Assembly: GCA_964521625.1 (NCBI GenBank)
Contig: CAZFSM010000018.1
Span: 1-64,000, forward strand
Source of the DNA: UBA1444 sp964521625
GTDB lineage: Bacteria > Bacillota > Negativicutes > UBA1444
DNA: 64,000 nucleotides
Direction: 5' to 3'
Made by a program: the position numbers and the translations under genes. The notes under the pieces were generated by a model that was not told where the DNA came from, made no database searches, and saw only the letters and a list, made by a program, of their open reading frames with translations. This document shows positions 37,201 to 43,985 of the stretch, piece after piece (the first letter of the stretch is position 1; the number at the start of each line of letters is the position of its first letter).

Positions 37201-37278
37201 CTTGTCGCCACTGTTCTTACCCTGATCTACCTGCCAGCGGCTTATGCTGCCTGGTTCAAGGTGCAGCGGTTAGATTAA
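34210..37278 (+). CDS. RND (AcrB/HAE1-like) efflux transporter
   Basis: A 1,022-residue inner-membrane proton antiporter. The first helix follows NLSAWALNHRSLML, large periplasmic loops lie between TM1/2 and TM7/8, and the proton-relay region ALGLLVDDAMIAVEMME is in TM4. The repeated half-symmetry is intact. With the adaptor it should export hydrophobic compounds, solvents or metals across two membranes. No TolC-type channel gene follows, so it must use one encoded elsewhere. Confidence 0.9.
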   Translation: MKEQGFNLSAWALNHRSLMLFVMVLVFVTGVMSYFRLGREEDPGFVIRTMVVQAQWPGASAKEVEEQVTDKIEKKIQELSGLDNVTSYSQPGRATIFVNLRDQVTAKEVWPSWVKVRNLIKDITPSLPEGVVGPFFNDTFGDVYGSIYALTGDGFSLAQLERQADSIRLLLLNVPQVSKVDLIGVQPQRIYVEVENSKLATLGLDPDTVIAALQRQNAMKASGRIETTSDNIYLRVTGIFSTVDNIRNIAIQKNGRLFRLGDIASVTRGYPDPPQPMFYFNGKPAIAVTVAMETGGNVLELGEGLKKAIGRINREIPAGMQISQVSDQPKVVEESIGEFTQSLGEAVIIVLAVCFLSLGVRAGLVVLVSMPLVLCAVFLAMEAMGITLQKISLGALIIALGLLVDDAMIAVEMMECKLEEGWAKDKAAEFAYTATAFPMLTGTLVTAAGFMPVAFSAGGASEYCGSMFWVITIALVSSWLVAVTVIPLVGQWLLKARQHLAVQEGAEKPPDSKFVKRFRLLLDKSLHHRWLVIGTTIGVFVIALLGMVLVRKEFFPPSTRPELIVELTLPTGASIHATDKEMKRITDLLKQEPDVLNVSGYVAQSAPRFVLVQDSSMAADNYGQLIVLTDGAAGRDRLRKKVETDWSAQFPNVRLNTKVLSNGPPSPFPVMLRVVGEKHELVQNLADQVRQTLTRNPAVTGVVFDWFEKSPVAVLEVDQDKARALGMDNATLATSLQASLSGITVSEFRERDKTIPIIVRNDTSRWKQVDNLRNLYVNVDAAAGKYVPLEQVAHVRYAQEHELIWRRNVLPTITVQASIRPGLLGNDVAMAVLKELEPLNESLPPGYRIEAAGDLEASEKSGKELAGVYPMLLGVVMLLLMFQLQSISRMVLVLLTAPLGMIGVSIFLLLLQRPLGFVTQLGIIALSGMIIRNSVILIDQIEKHIAEGEKPWDAIVDSAIIRFRPIMLTAAAAILAMIPLIGSTFWGPMAVAIMGGLLVATVLTLIYLPAAYAAWFKVQRLD

Positions 37279-37754
37279 GGGATGAAAGTTAATTCGCGAA
37301 ACAAATTAATCACGAATGATGGATAAAGGCTAATTTTTCGCTACAAAGTTGCTTTTTGCATGAAAGCAGTGTCGGTTTTTCTTTCGTGACTATAAAATGC
37401 AAAAAACGTTGGACTCTTTGAGTAGGGGTGTGCGCGGAAAACCAATAACAAGAATAATGAGGGATTTTCATGCAAGTGTTTTTGAGAAATACAATAACTG
37501 TTCATTCCGTCCTGCAGGGATTTTGTCACAACAGAGCGAAAATAAGAAAAATTAGTCGTCACACCCGGATCAGGCGGTTTTCCGTTTTCCCCATTGTTTT
37601 TTGCTGAAACTCGTTATATTATGACAGTTTTTGTGCGCAGAACTTTGGCAGGGTGAGTCAAGATGCAGGAGGGGTGCTTGCAAACAAAGTTAAATCACAT
37701 GCATTCATGCAACCATTGGAACAAAATTAGAAATGAAGAAGGAGGATTTTGCAT
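37279..37754. other. 476-base gene-free region upstream of the YjiH-like gene
   Basis: This stretch is AT-rich and shows no credible gene. It holds one plausible plus-strand promoter (37594-37622) followed by a leader of about 130 bases. I see no terminator for the RND gene and no recognisable riboswitch. Confidence 0.6.
37594..37622 (+). promoter_or_regulatory. Predicted sigma-A promoter for the yjiH-yjiG-amidohydrolase operon
   Basis: A -35 TTGTTT is separated by 17 bases from a -10 TATTAT. The start codon of the first gene lies about 130 bases downstream. Confidence 0.5.
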
Positions 37755-38411
37755 ATGTCGGAAGAAAAAAAAGAATCCTGTGACACTCCGTCTGTAAAAG
37801 TTCCCTGGACAGGCTACATCGCATTGGTTTTTGCGGTAGTGTTTTTTTCGGGATTGCTGGCCAGTCAGAAAGGCTGGATTACGGCGTTTGACTTTAACGC
37901 ACTAGCTGGGAAATTCGGTGTTATGAAAGATGCTGCCAAAGCCACGTTCCAAGGGCAAGAAGGCTTTGGCGCCCGTGACGGGTTCATGTTCGGTTTCGGT
38001 TTATTGCCGTCGGTCATGCTGGCGCTGGGCATGGTGGAAATCATTGACCATCTTGGCGGGCTCAAAGCAGCAGAAAAGCTGCTGACGCCAATTTTACGCC
38101 CGTTGCTAGGAATTCCGGGAATAGCCGGTTTGGCGATGGTCACCAGTTTTCAGAGTACTGATGCTGGAGCAGGTATGACTCGGATGCTCAGGGAAACTGG
38201 TTGTATTACCGAAAATGAAAAAACCGTATTTTGCGCCTTTCAATTTTCCGCCGGCGGAACCGTGACCAACTATTTGGCGTCCGGCGCTGCGTTGTTTGGG
38301 TTTGTAACCGTGCCGATCGTACTGCCGCTGGTCCTTATTTTTGTTTTGAAGATTTTTGGCGCCAATTTGGTAAGAATCTATCTGAACCGGTTTGAGAAGG
38401 AGAGTGTCTAA
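37755..38411 (+). CDS. YjiH-like nucleoside-recognition (Gate) membrane protein
   Basis: A 218-residue membrane protein with about five helices and the Gate-domain segment FGFGLLPSVMLALGMVEII. The size and pairing match E. coli YjiH. The conserved TSFQSTDAGAGMTRML region is probably functional. ATG 37755 is placed behind GGAGGAT. Together with the next gene it probably forms a two-part transporter or permease. In E. coli the pair neighbours the isoaspartyl dipeptidase gene iadA, so peptide or amino-acid derivatives are candidate cargo. Confidence 0.78.
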   Translation: MSEEKKESCDTPSVKVPWTGYIALVFAVVFFSGLLASQKGWITAFDFNALAGKFGVMKDAAKATFQGQEGFGARDGFMFGFGLLPSVMLALGMVEIIDHLGGLKAAEKLLTPILRPLLGIPGIAGLAMVTSFQSTDAGAGMTRMLRETGCITENEKTVFCAFQFSAGGTVTNYLASGAALFGFVTVPIVLPLVLIFVLKIFGANLVRIYLNRFEKESV

Positions 38412-38413
38412 CG

Positions 38414-38875
38414 ATGGCCGCTGAACAGAAAAAGACTTTGCCTGATATTTTTGTCGAAGGGGCCAAAAAGGGCTGGAATGTTGGGATTGGCAGCATAATT
38501 CCCAACGTGTTGATGGCTTTTGTTTTGATTCATGCCCTGCGTTTAAGCGGACTGCTGGACATGCTGGGGACGCTTTTCAATCCAGTAATGGGCTTGTTTG
38601 GTTTGCCAGGACAGGCTGTTATGGTGCTTGTCGGCGCCTGGATGTCGATGGGTGGCGGCGTTGGAGTTGCAGCTAGCCTGTATGCGGCCAAAATTCTTAA
38701 CCCGACCCACGTCACGATTTTATTACCGGCCATTTTTCTGATGGGAGCGCAGATCCAATATATGGGTCGCCTGTTGGGAACGGCCGGGATTCAGGGGCGG
38801 TACTATCCGATGATGTTTGGTATAAGCATTTTGAATGCCGTAATTTCGATGCTTATCATGCGGTTCTTTGCGTAA
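38414..38875 (+). CDS. YjiG-like nucleoside-recognition (Gate) membrane protein
   Basis: A 153-residue membrane protein with about four helices, the same length as E. coli YjiG. Shared features are the start LPDIFVEGAKKGWN, the central WMSMGGGVGVAASL and the end MGAQIQYMGRLLGTA. It starts three bases after the YjiH-like stop codon. The pair also resembles the spore maturation proteins SpmA/SpmB at the domain level, but lengths fit YjiGH better. Confidence 0.8.
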   Translation: MAAEQKKTLPDIFVEGAKKGWNVGIGSIIPNVLMAFVLIHALRLSGLLDMLGTLFNPVMGLFGLPGQAVMVLVGAWMSMGGGVGVAASLYAAKILNPTHVTILLPAIFLMGAQIQYMGRLLGTAGIQGRYYPMMFGISILNAVISMLIMRFFA

Positions 38876-38910
38876 GCGGCGTGGTGAAAGCGATAGGAGG
38901 CTTAAACAGA

Positions 38911-40020
38911 ATGAGTAACAAAGAAGCAAGAATTCAGGAAACTTATGCTGCATTGCATGCCATGCCGGAAGTTGGGTTTGAGGAAGTAAAAACCTCGGCC
39001 TGGCTGGCCGAAAAAATTAAGGCAGCAGGATTTGCCGTGACAACGGCTGTCGGCGGAACCGGCATCGTTGCCGTTCTGAATGGCAAAGAGCCCGGGCCGG
39101 TCGTCGCGGTGCGAGCCGACATGGACGCTTTGGCGCATGTTGTTGACGGACAAGACGTTTGCGTGCATTCCTGTGGACATGACGCTCACTGCACGATGGT
39201 GCTCACGGCAGCGGAAGAACTGGCTGCTGCAGGGATTGCCCGCGGCACACTGAAGATTCTGTTTCAACCTGCTGAAGAAAAGCTGTTCGGCGCGACCAGC
39301 ATGATTGAAGCCGGTGTGCTGGATGACGTGGACATTGTTCTGGGCATCCACTTGCGGCCGATTCAGGAGGCCAAATCAGGCCAGGCTACACCAGCATTGT
39401 ACCACGGGTCCAGTTATATCATGGAAGCGACGATTAGCGGGCAAACGGCTCATGGCGCCAGGCCGCATCTCGGGGTTAACGCAATCGACGCAGCAGCGGC
39501 GGTGATCAATGCGATCAATGCGATCCATATCAACCCGGTGATCCCGGCAACTTGCAAAGTAACCCGGCTGCAGGCCGGAGGGGCGACTCTCAATCAAATT
39601 CCAGACCGCGCAGAGCTGGCGCTGGATTTGCGGGCGCAGCAAAATGATGCGATGAAGGATTTGCTGGTTAAAGCGGAAAATGCTGTAAAAACTGGTGCGG
39701 CAACGGTTGGCGCTACGGCGGTTACTGTTGTCAAGGGCGGCGTTCCTGCCGCGGAGTATCATCCGGAAGTCATTGATCTGGCGCGGGAAGCGATTCTTGC
39801 CGTCCTCGGTGAAGCAGGGCTTCTGGCTCCAATCGTGACGCCGGGCGGCGAAGATTTCCACAATTTCGTTCAGGCCAAACCTTCGTTGAAGGCCGGGTAT
39901 ATTGGACTTGGTTGTGATTTAACTCCCGGATTGCACGATCCGTCGATGAAGTTCGATCGTTCGGCAATGATTAATGGCGTTGAGATTCTTGAGTATATGG
40001 TCGGTAAATTACTGAGATAG
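38911..40020 (+). CDS. M20-family amidohydrolase/peptidase
   Basis: A 369-residue metal-dependent hydrolase of the M20D group (AbgA, hippurate hydrolase, N-acyl-amino-acid deacylase). Visible are VRADMDALA, SCGHDAHC, FQPAEE, the lid-domain region GQTAHGARPHLGVNA and the late GGEDF metal ligand. The ATG at 38911 follows TAGGAGG. It is linked to the YjiH/YjiG pair, so it probably hydrolyses what that pair imports. Exact substrate is unknown. Confidence 0.87.
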   Translation: MSNKEARIQETYAALHAMPEVGFEEVKTSAWLAEKIKAAGFAVTTAVGGTGIVAVLNGKEPGPVVAVRADMDALAHVVDGQDVCVHSCGHDAHCTMVLTAAEELAAAGIARGTLKILFQPAEEKLFGATSMIEAGVLDDVDIVLGIHLRPIQEAKSGQATPALYHGSSYIMEATISGQTAHGARPHLGVNAIDAAAAVINAINAIHINPVIPATCKVTRLQAGGATLNQIPDRAELALDLRAQQNDAMKDLLVKAENAVKTGAATVGATAVTVVKGGVPAAEYHPEVIDLAREAILAVLGEAGLLAPIVTPGGEDFHNFVQAKPSLKAGYIGLGCDLTPGLHDPSMKFDRSAMINGVEILEYMVGKLLR

Positions 40021-40043
40021 CAAATTGCAACTTAACACCAATC

Positions 40044-40072
40044 GCCCCGGTTTTTGCCGGGGCCATTTTTTT
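40044..40072 (+). terminator. Terminator after the amidohydrolase gene
   Basis: GCCCCGG and CCGGGGC pair around a TTTTTG loop and are followed within two bases by seven Ts. Confidence 0.85.
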
Positions 40073-40154
40073 GCAGGGCTTTGCTTTGCTTTCACAGAAT
40101 ATAAATAAAATATAGTTGCGGCTTCGGACTGCAACAACTGAAGGAGGGGTAATG

Positions 40155-40793
40155 ATGGCAAGAACAAGGTTGCAGAAGTGGTTGCTTGGATGCCTGACAG
40201 TTCTGTTCCTGGTTTCATCAATCCTAGTGGCGGAAGCTGCCGTACTCCAAAATAACGCCAGTTATTACATTGACACCAAACACAGTCTGTCGGCGGCTTT
40301 CAAAGCGGGCACGTCAGCATCATTCCGGCCGGACGGCAGTGTATCTTCCGGCACGATTTTGCACAATACCAGCTTGTATATCAGTGAGAATCGAAGCTTG
40401 TCGGCTGCTTTCAAAGCAGGGACGGCGACCTCGTTCAGCCCGGCGGGGAGTGTGACGACTGGAACATTGCAGTACAATACCAGTTTGTATATCAGCGCGA
40501 ACGGGAGTCTGTCGGCGGCTTTTATGGCAGAGAAAGAAACGTCGTTTAGTCCGGCGGGAAGTGTGACGACTGGAACATTGCAGTACAATACCAGCCTGTA
40601 CATTAGCACGAATCGGAGCCTGTCGGCGGCTTTCAAGGCGGGAGAACCGGTTTCGTTCCGTGAAGAAGGAAGTGTATTGAGCGGCACGTTGCAGTACAAT
40701 ACCAGCCTGTATACGAATACAGCACATTCCCAATCGGCTTCATTCCGGGCGGGGACAGTAGTGACGTTCCGACCGGACGGCAGCGTTCAGTAA
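40155..40793 (+). CDS. Secreted protein made of five 37-residue repeats
   Basis: A 212-residue protein with a signal peptide (LLGCLTVLFLVSSILVAEA) and then almost only repeats: residues 31-67, 68-104, 105-141, 142-178 and a last shorter copy 179-212. Each repeat reads roughly LQYNTSLYIS...SLSAAFKAG...SFxPxGSVxxGT. The alternating polar/aromatic pattern suggests a beta-solenoid or beta-sheet stack, loosely like MORN-type repeats. I do not recognise the family. AGGAGGGG precedes two ATGs; the second (40155) is better spaced. It is monocistronic and ends in a strong terminator. Confidence 0.75.
   Translation: MARTRLQKWLLGCLTVLFLVSSILVAEAAVLQNNASYYIDTKHSLSAAFKAGTSASFRPDGSVSSGTILHNTSLYISENRSLSAAFKAGTATSFSPAGSVTTGTLQYNTSLYISANGSLSAAFMAEKETSFSPAGSVTTGTLQYNTSLYISTNRSLSAAFKAGEPVSFREEGSVLSGTLQYNTSLYTNTAHSQSASFRAGTVVTFRPDGSVQ
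40245..40790 (+). repeat. Tandem 111-base repeats within the secreted repeat protein
   Basis: Units begin at 40245, 40356, 40467, 40578 and 40689, each 111 bases except the last. The junctions of units 2/3 and 3/4 are almost identical over more than 30 bases, which points to recent duplication or recombination. Confidence 0.85.
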
Positions 40794-40823
40794 AGTTTTC
40801 GCAGACAGACAATAGTGGCTATT

Positions 40824-40861
40824 AAAGGGGCTGTCTCCATTGAAGTGGAGGCAGCCCCTTT
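40824..40861. terminator. Bidirectional terminator between convergent genes
   Basis: AAAGGGGCTG and CAGCCCCTTT pair, with CTCC/GGAG extending the stem. A-rich and T-rich flanks on both sides fit the convergent repeat-protein and peptidase genes. Confidence 0.8.
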
Positions 40862-40912
40862 CAAATTTGGCGATGGATTAAAGACTGCGGACAGCACTGG
40901 ACGGGAGCTGTG

Positions 40913-41629
40913 CTAATTGAAAATGCGAATGGCATGCGAAAGCTGGCGGCGATACCAGCCGGTGAAGTGGCGAATAGCAACCTGCCCGTCGGTGGAGTCA
41001 ATAATATGCCCATCATCAATGAAAATGATTGCATGGACAATTTCGGTTTTTTGCGGATTGGCGATATAGATGATATCTCCTGCCATAAAAGGACCTTCGG
41101 CGCCAATTTTGTGCATGCCTGGATGCACGGCAAATCCAGGCCGCGGTTTCATAGCGGCCTGGCTGGCTACGTCGCTGTTTAGAATAACGCCAAAGCCGAA
41201 ATTATAGACCCAGGCAGTAAAATTGCTGCAGTCCAGACCGGGACCGGTCAAGCCATGCTGATCGGTCGATTCCGGCGACCAGGCCGGGATGTGGTGGTGC
41301 CGGTAAGGCAGGCCGATATAGTGTTTGGCGATGGCAACCACCCGGTCGCGTTTCCATTGAGTCAAGTCGGTTCCATGCGGCAAGGATTCCAGCGTTTCTT
41401 CGATACCGGGATATTTGGCCGGCATCGGTCCCCACAACGAGGCCAACATTCTTGAACCATACCACTGGGACTTGGGCACATCGGTTTGCGGTAGCATAGA
41501 ACGGTGAGAAAAGTCGCGTAGTAAAGAAGCTTCGTATTCAGGCGTTCCCCGCTGCAAACCGGCTGCGTCGCCAGGCAAAGTGGATACGAAAAGACACAGT
41601 AAAATCAGCGCAAAGACAGTTTTTTTCAT
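40913..41629 (-). CDS. Secreted NlpC/P60-like cysteine peptidase
   Basis: A 238-residue protein with a signal peptide (residues 1-22). The C-terminal half has the NlpC/P60 layout: nucleophile C134 in GLDCSNFTAWVYNFG, then GDIIYI and a histidine in VHAIIFIDDGHIID. It should act on cell-wall peptides in the periplasm. It lies downstream of, and in the same direction as, the calpain-like peptidase, 49 bases away. Confidence 0.8.
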   Translation of the reverse strand: MKKTVFALILLCLFVSTLPGDAAGLQRGTPEYEASLLRDFSHRSMLPQTDVPKSQWYGSRMLASLWGPMPAKYPGIEETLESLPHGTDLTQWKRDRVVAIAKHYIGLPYRHHHIPAWSPESTDQHGLTGPGLDCSNFTAWVYNFGFGVILNSDVASQAAMKPRPGFAVHPGMHKIGAEGPFMAGDIIYIANPQKTEIVHAIIFIDDGHIIDSTDGQVAIRHFTGWYRRQLSHAIRIFN

Positions 41630-41678
41630 AGTGGCAGCACTCCTCTAGCCAAGTTAATCAAGGCGATGTTATATTGTT

Positions 41679-42758
41679 CTATTCGATGGAAATGATCCAA
41701 TAAACGGACATGAACTCGTCCAGAGGCATTGTAAAGACTCCATGCTTGCGTGCGTAGCCGTTTTGGATGCCAGGAGGGCCCTTGGGCGTGAATTCATCAC
41801 CCCATGGATTCCAGATAGTAAGCATGTCCGAAGTTTTATCAAATCCTAAGATGGCGTAGACATGATCGCCGGCAATGCTGTGGGCGATTGAATGCGCAGG
41901 AGTAAGCGCCTGGGACATCAGCTTGCGCTCCTGCATCCGAATCAGGGCATCGCGGACTTCGTGCCGTGCTGGTTTCCGATTCAGGTAGATAACCGTAGGC
42001 GTCGCACCGGTCCAAATCGCTTCGATTCTTGCAGGTCCGCCGCCGAGTGCGATGTTGTACGCTGTCTCGACATGGTTGTCTACTCTTTTTGTGTAGTTGG
42101 GCAATATGGCACCGACAGCTTTTTCAAGCACCGTTACCCATAGCCCGTCAGTGATGGTAACGGCAGAATTGAAAAACAAGATTTCCGCATCGGTTGGCTC
42201 AGTGACCACGGTTTGCGATCCATTGGGAAATTTCACCCGATATTGTCCATTTGGTTCTGCAACAATCGACTGCTGGATAACTTGCGGACGATACTCCGCC
42301 AACCAACCGATACCGGAAAAGAAAAAACAATCGCCGATAGGGCCTTGTTTTAATGCAGAAAAATTCGGTTTGCCTGTTGCATAAAGGCTGCGGCTTAATT
42401 GCGGCAAACTGTCGATAAAGTGAGCATACTGCGTTTGCAGCGTATTGTTGTTGGCGGCCATATCGAGTGCTTGCGCCCGGGATAGTTGTCCGCTGAAGTG
42501 ACTGGAGCGCATAGTGCGCGCCAATGCTGCCAGAGCAGCTGCGTCGGTTTCTTTATAGGCAGAGTTGGCCAGTTCGTCAATCAGATTGTGGTAGCTGACT
42601 GTTTCCTGGCCTTGCGACCACGAGGTCCAATTGCGGGAAATTGCGTCCGACAGTGGAGTTGCCGCTTCAGCAGTGCTGGTTATAGAAAATGCTCCAGGCG
42701 CTGACAGGAAATTGCAAAAGAGACATAGTGCCAAACAGGATCGAAGTAATGCTTTCAT
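41679..42758 (-). CDS. Secreted calpain-like (C2/papain-fold) cysteine protease
   Basis: A 359-residue protein with an N-terminal signal sequence ending near EAA. The catalytic triad of the calpain core can be read as C144 in QGPIGDCFFFSG, H299 in DHVYAILGFD and N317 in NPWGDEF. The C-terminal GVFTMPLDEFMSVYW also fits the calpain core. Bacterial calpain-like proteases are scattered and mostly uncharacterised. The start ATG at 42758 follows AGGTGG. It is directly behind the lipoprotein gene and probably cotranscribed with it. Confidence 0.8.
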   Translation of the reverse strand: MKALLRSCLALCLFCNFLSAPGAFSITSTAEAATPLSDAISRNWTSWSQGQETVSYHNLIDELANSAYKETDAAALAALARTMRSSHFSGQLSRAQALDMAANNNTLQTQYAHFIDSLPQLSRSLYATGKPNFSALKQGPIGDCFFFSGIGWLAEYRPQVIQQSIVAEPNGQYRVKFPNGSQTVVTEPTDAEILFFNSAVTITDGLWVTVLEKAVGAILPNYTKRVDNHVETAYNIALGGGPARIEAIWTGATPTVIYLNRKPARHEVRDALIRMQERKLMSQALTPAHSIAHSIAGDHVYAILGFDKTSDMLTIWNPWGDEFTPKGPPGIQNGYARKHGVFTMPLDEFMSVYWIISIE

Positions 42759-42767
42759 CAACGCCAC

Positions 42768-43520
42768 CTATGGTTGCTTGCCTTTTGGCATGTTTTTCAT
42801 CATCGCATTCATGTCCTGGATTTTAGCACCGGCCGGCAGTTTGAACAGATCGGCCGATTGGGCGCCGATTTTCATGTTTTTGTATTCAATCGTCATCTTT
42901 TCGCCTTTCTTGCTGATGATTTCCTGCTTCATCGGCAGGCCATAATCTTCACGCAACCACATTTTGGCGGTAGCGCCGTCCTCCTTGTCGGTAAAAGACA
43001 CGACGCGGCATTTGACGCCTTCATACATGACCGTTTCAATGACTTTGATCGAATCCTTGACCATCTGATCCTCATAGTTGGTCGGGTTTTCCGGCTTGCC
43101 TTCCATGCCTTGCGGCAGGTCCTTGCCAGAGAACTTCATCGCAGTGTCCGATTCGGGGTCGTACATGTAAGTGGTGTCGCCATCGACAATCGTAATCACT
43201 TTTTTGCCTTCGAACGAATTTTCCACACGCATTTTATCTTTGCTGCTCCACAGCTTGCTGGTATTGGAGAAGCCGGGTGCAGTCATGACCATGTCGTAAG
43301 AAAAGCCGGGCGCCTGTTTTGCTTTCATCATGACTGCCGCGAGAGTTTCTTCGGCGGCGGGGGACGGAGTGGCCGGTGCCGCAGCCGGAGTGGCCGGTGC
43401 CGCAGCCGGAGTGGCCGGTTTGTCGGCTGCTTTCTTATCACCGCCGCAGCCAGCCAGAAGTCCGGTTACAAGAGTCAGCGTCAGCAAGACAATAAGCAGT
43501 AGTGGCTTGTTTTTCATCAT
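42768..43520 (-). CDS. Lipoprotein with LolA/DUF4412-like domain
   Basis: A 250-residue lipoprotein with lipobox LLAGC near residues 21-25, an alanine/proline linker (PATPAAA repeated) to about residue 58, and a beta-rich domain. Features include SYDMVMTAPG, KMRVENSFEGKK and KMWLREDYGLPMK, which resemble outer-membrane lipoprotein-sorting or DUF4412 proteins. AAAGGAGC lies ahead of ATG 43520. It heads the three-gene set of exported proteins ending at 40913. Confidence 0.75.
   Translation of the reverse strand: MMKNKPLLLIVLLTLTLVTGLLAGCGGDKKAADKPATPAAAPATPAAAPATPSPAAEETLAAVMMKAKQAPGFSYDMVMTAPGFSNTSKLWSSKDKMRVENSFEGKKVITIVDGDTTYMYDPESDTAMKFSGKDLPQGMEGKPENPTNYEDQMVKDSIKVIETVMYEGVKCRVVSFTDKEDGATAKMWLREDYGLPMKQEIISKKGEKMTIEYKNMKIGAQSADLFKLPAGAKIQDMNAMMKNMPKGKQP
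43366..43419. repeat. 21-base tandem repeat encoding the PATPAAA linker
   Basis: Two identical 21-base units (43366-43386, 43387-43407) and a partial third (to 43419) encode the low-complexity linker of the lipoprotein on the minus strand. Length variation between strains is likely. Confidence 0.85.
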
Positions 43521-43727
43521 ACAACAGCTCCTTTAAAGATAGAATCGTAGTACATCCCGGTTTTTCCTCCGATAAATGGAATTTATTTGTATATTCGCCA
43601 TAAACATTGCTATTCCTTTGATTTGTTGATGATGAGTACAGATGCTTGTAAAAAAGGCCGAGGTAAAAATGATAGATATAAAACAAACCGAAAAAATTGT
43701 AAAATAATACAATAATAAAGGAAAATG

Positions 43728-43736
43728 TGATATAGT
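43728..43736 (+). promoter_or_regulatory. Candidate extended -10 promoter for the riboswitch transcript
   Basis: TGATATAGT fits an extended -10 (TGnTATAAT-like). No good -35 is seen at the usual distance. It lies about 95 bases before the riboswitch core. Confidence 0.4.
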
Positions 43737-43828
43737 ATTTTCGTATTCGTTTCCTAGTCATGACTAAACAAAGAGCGGATGCCTGAACAGGAGACACTCA
43801 GCGAAAGCACAGAATTGAATTGTGTTAG

Positions 43829-43911
43829 GGATCGTATCGGCAAACCTGCTAAAAAGTAGGGACGCAAAGCCTTGGGTCTAAGGGTGGTGACACCTATGAT
43901 TGCCAGGTTGC
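43829..43911 (+). ncRNA. Cyclic di-GMP-I (GEMM) riboswitch
   Basis: The conserved core is clear: GGCAAACC (43839-43846), then GGGACGCAAAGCC (43859-43871), GGTCTAAGG, a short hairpin GGTG/CACC, and a closing GATTGCCAGGTTGC. The base aligned to position 20 of the V. cholerae Vc2 aptamer is G, which favours c-di-GMP over cGAMP. A terminator follows at once, so it probably controls transcription of the lipoprotein and GGDEF/HD-GYP genes. Family assignment is from the motif; binding is untested. Confidence 0.88.
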
Positions 43912-43923
43912 AGGACTTCTTGG

Positions 43924-43958
43924 CAGGGATGGATTGCAATCTGTCCCTCTGTTTTTTT
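43924..43958 (+). terminator. Expression-platform terminator of the riboswitch
   Basis: AGGGA and TCCCT enclose the palindrome GATTGCAATC and are followed by seven Ts. An alternative pairing of TGCCA in the aptamer's 3' side with TGGCA at 43920-43924 could act as antiterminator. The order suggests ligand-dependent transcription control. Confidence 0.75.
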
Positions 43959-43985
43959 ATTAACCAAAATTTAGGTGGTGTGGTT

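Noticed and set aside
40245..40790. Regular repeats considered as a possible CRISPR array.
   Set aside because: The period is 111 bases with an open reading frame throughout, no short palindromic repeats and no unique spacers.
42774..43502. A 242-codon plus-strand frame opposite the lipoprotein gene.
   Set aside because: The minus strand has signal peptide, lipobox and ribosome site; the plus-strand translation is rich in His, Phe and Arg as expected for an antisense shadow.
43872..43985. An upstream in-frame TTG at 43872 that would extend the PstS-like protein by 38 residues.
   Set aside because: It lies inside the c-di-GMP riboswitch and ahead of the terminator; the TTG at 43986 has a ribosome site and gives a proper lipoprotein signal.
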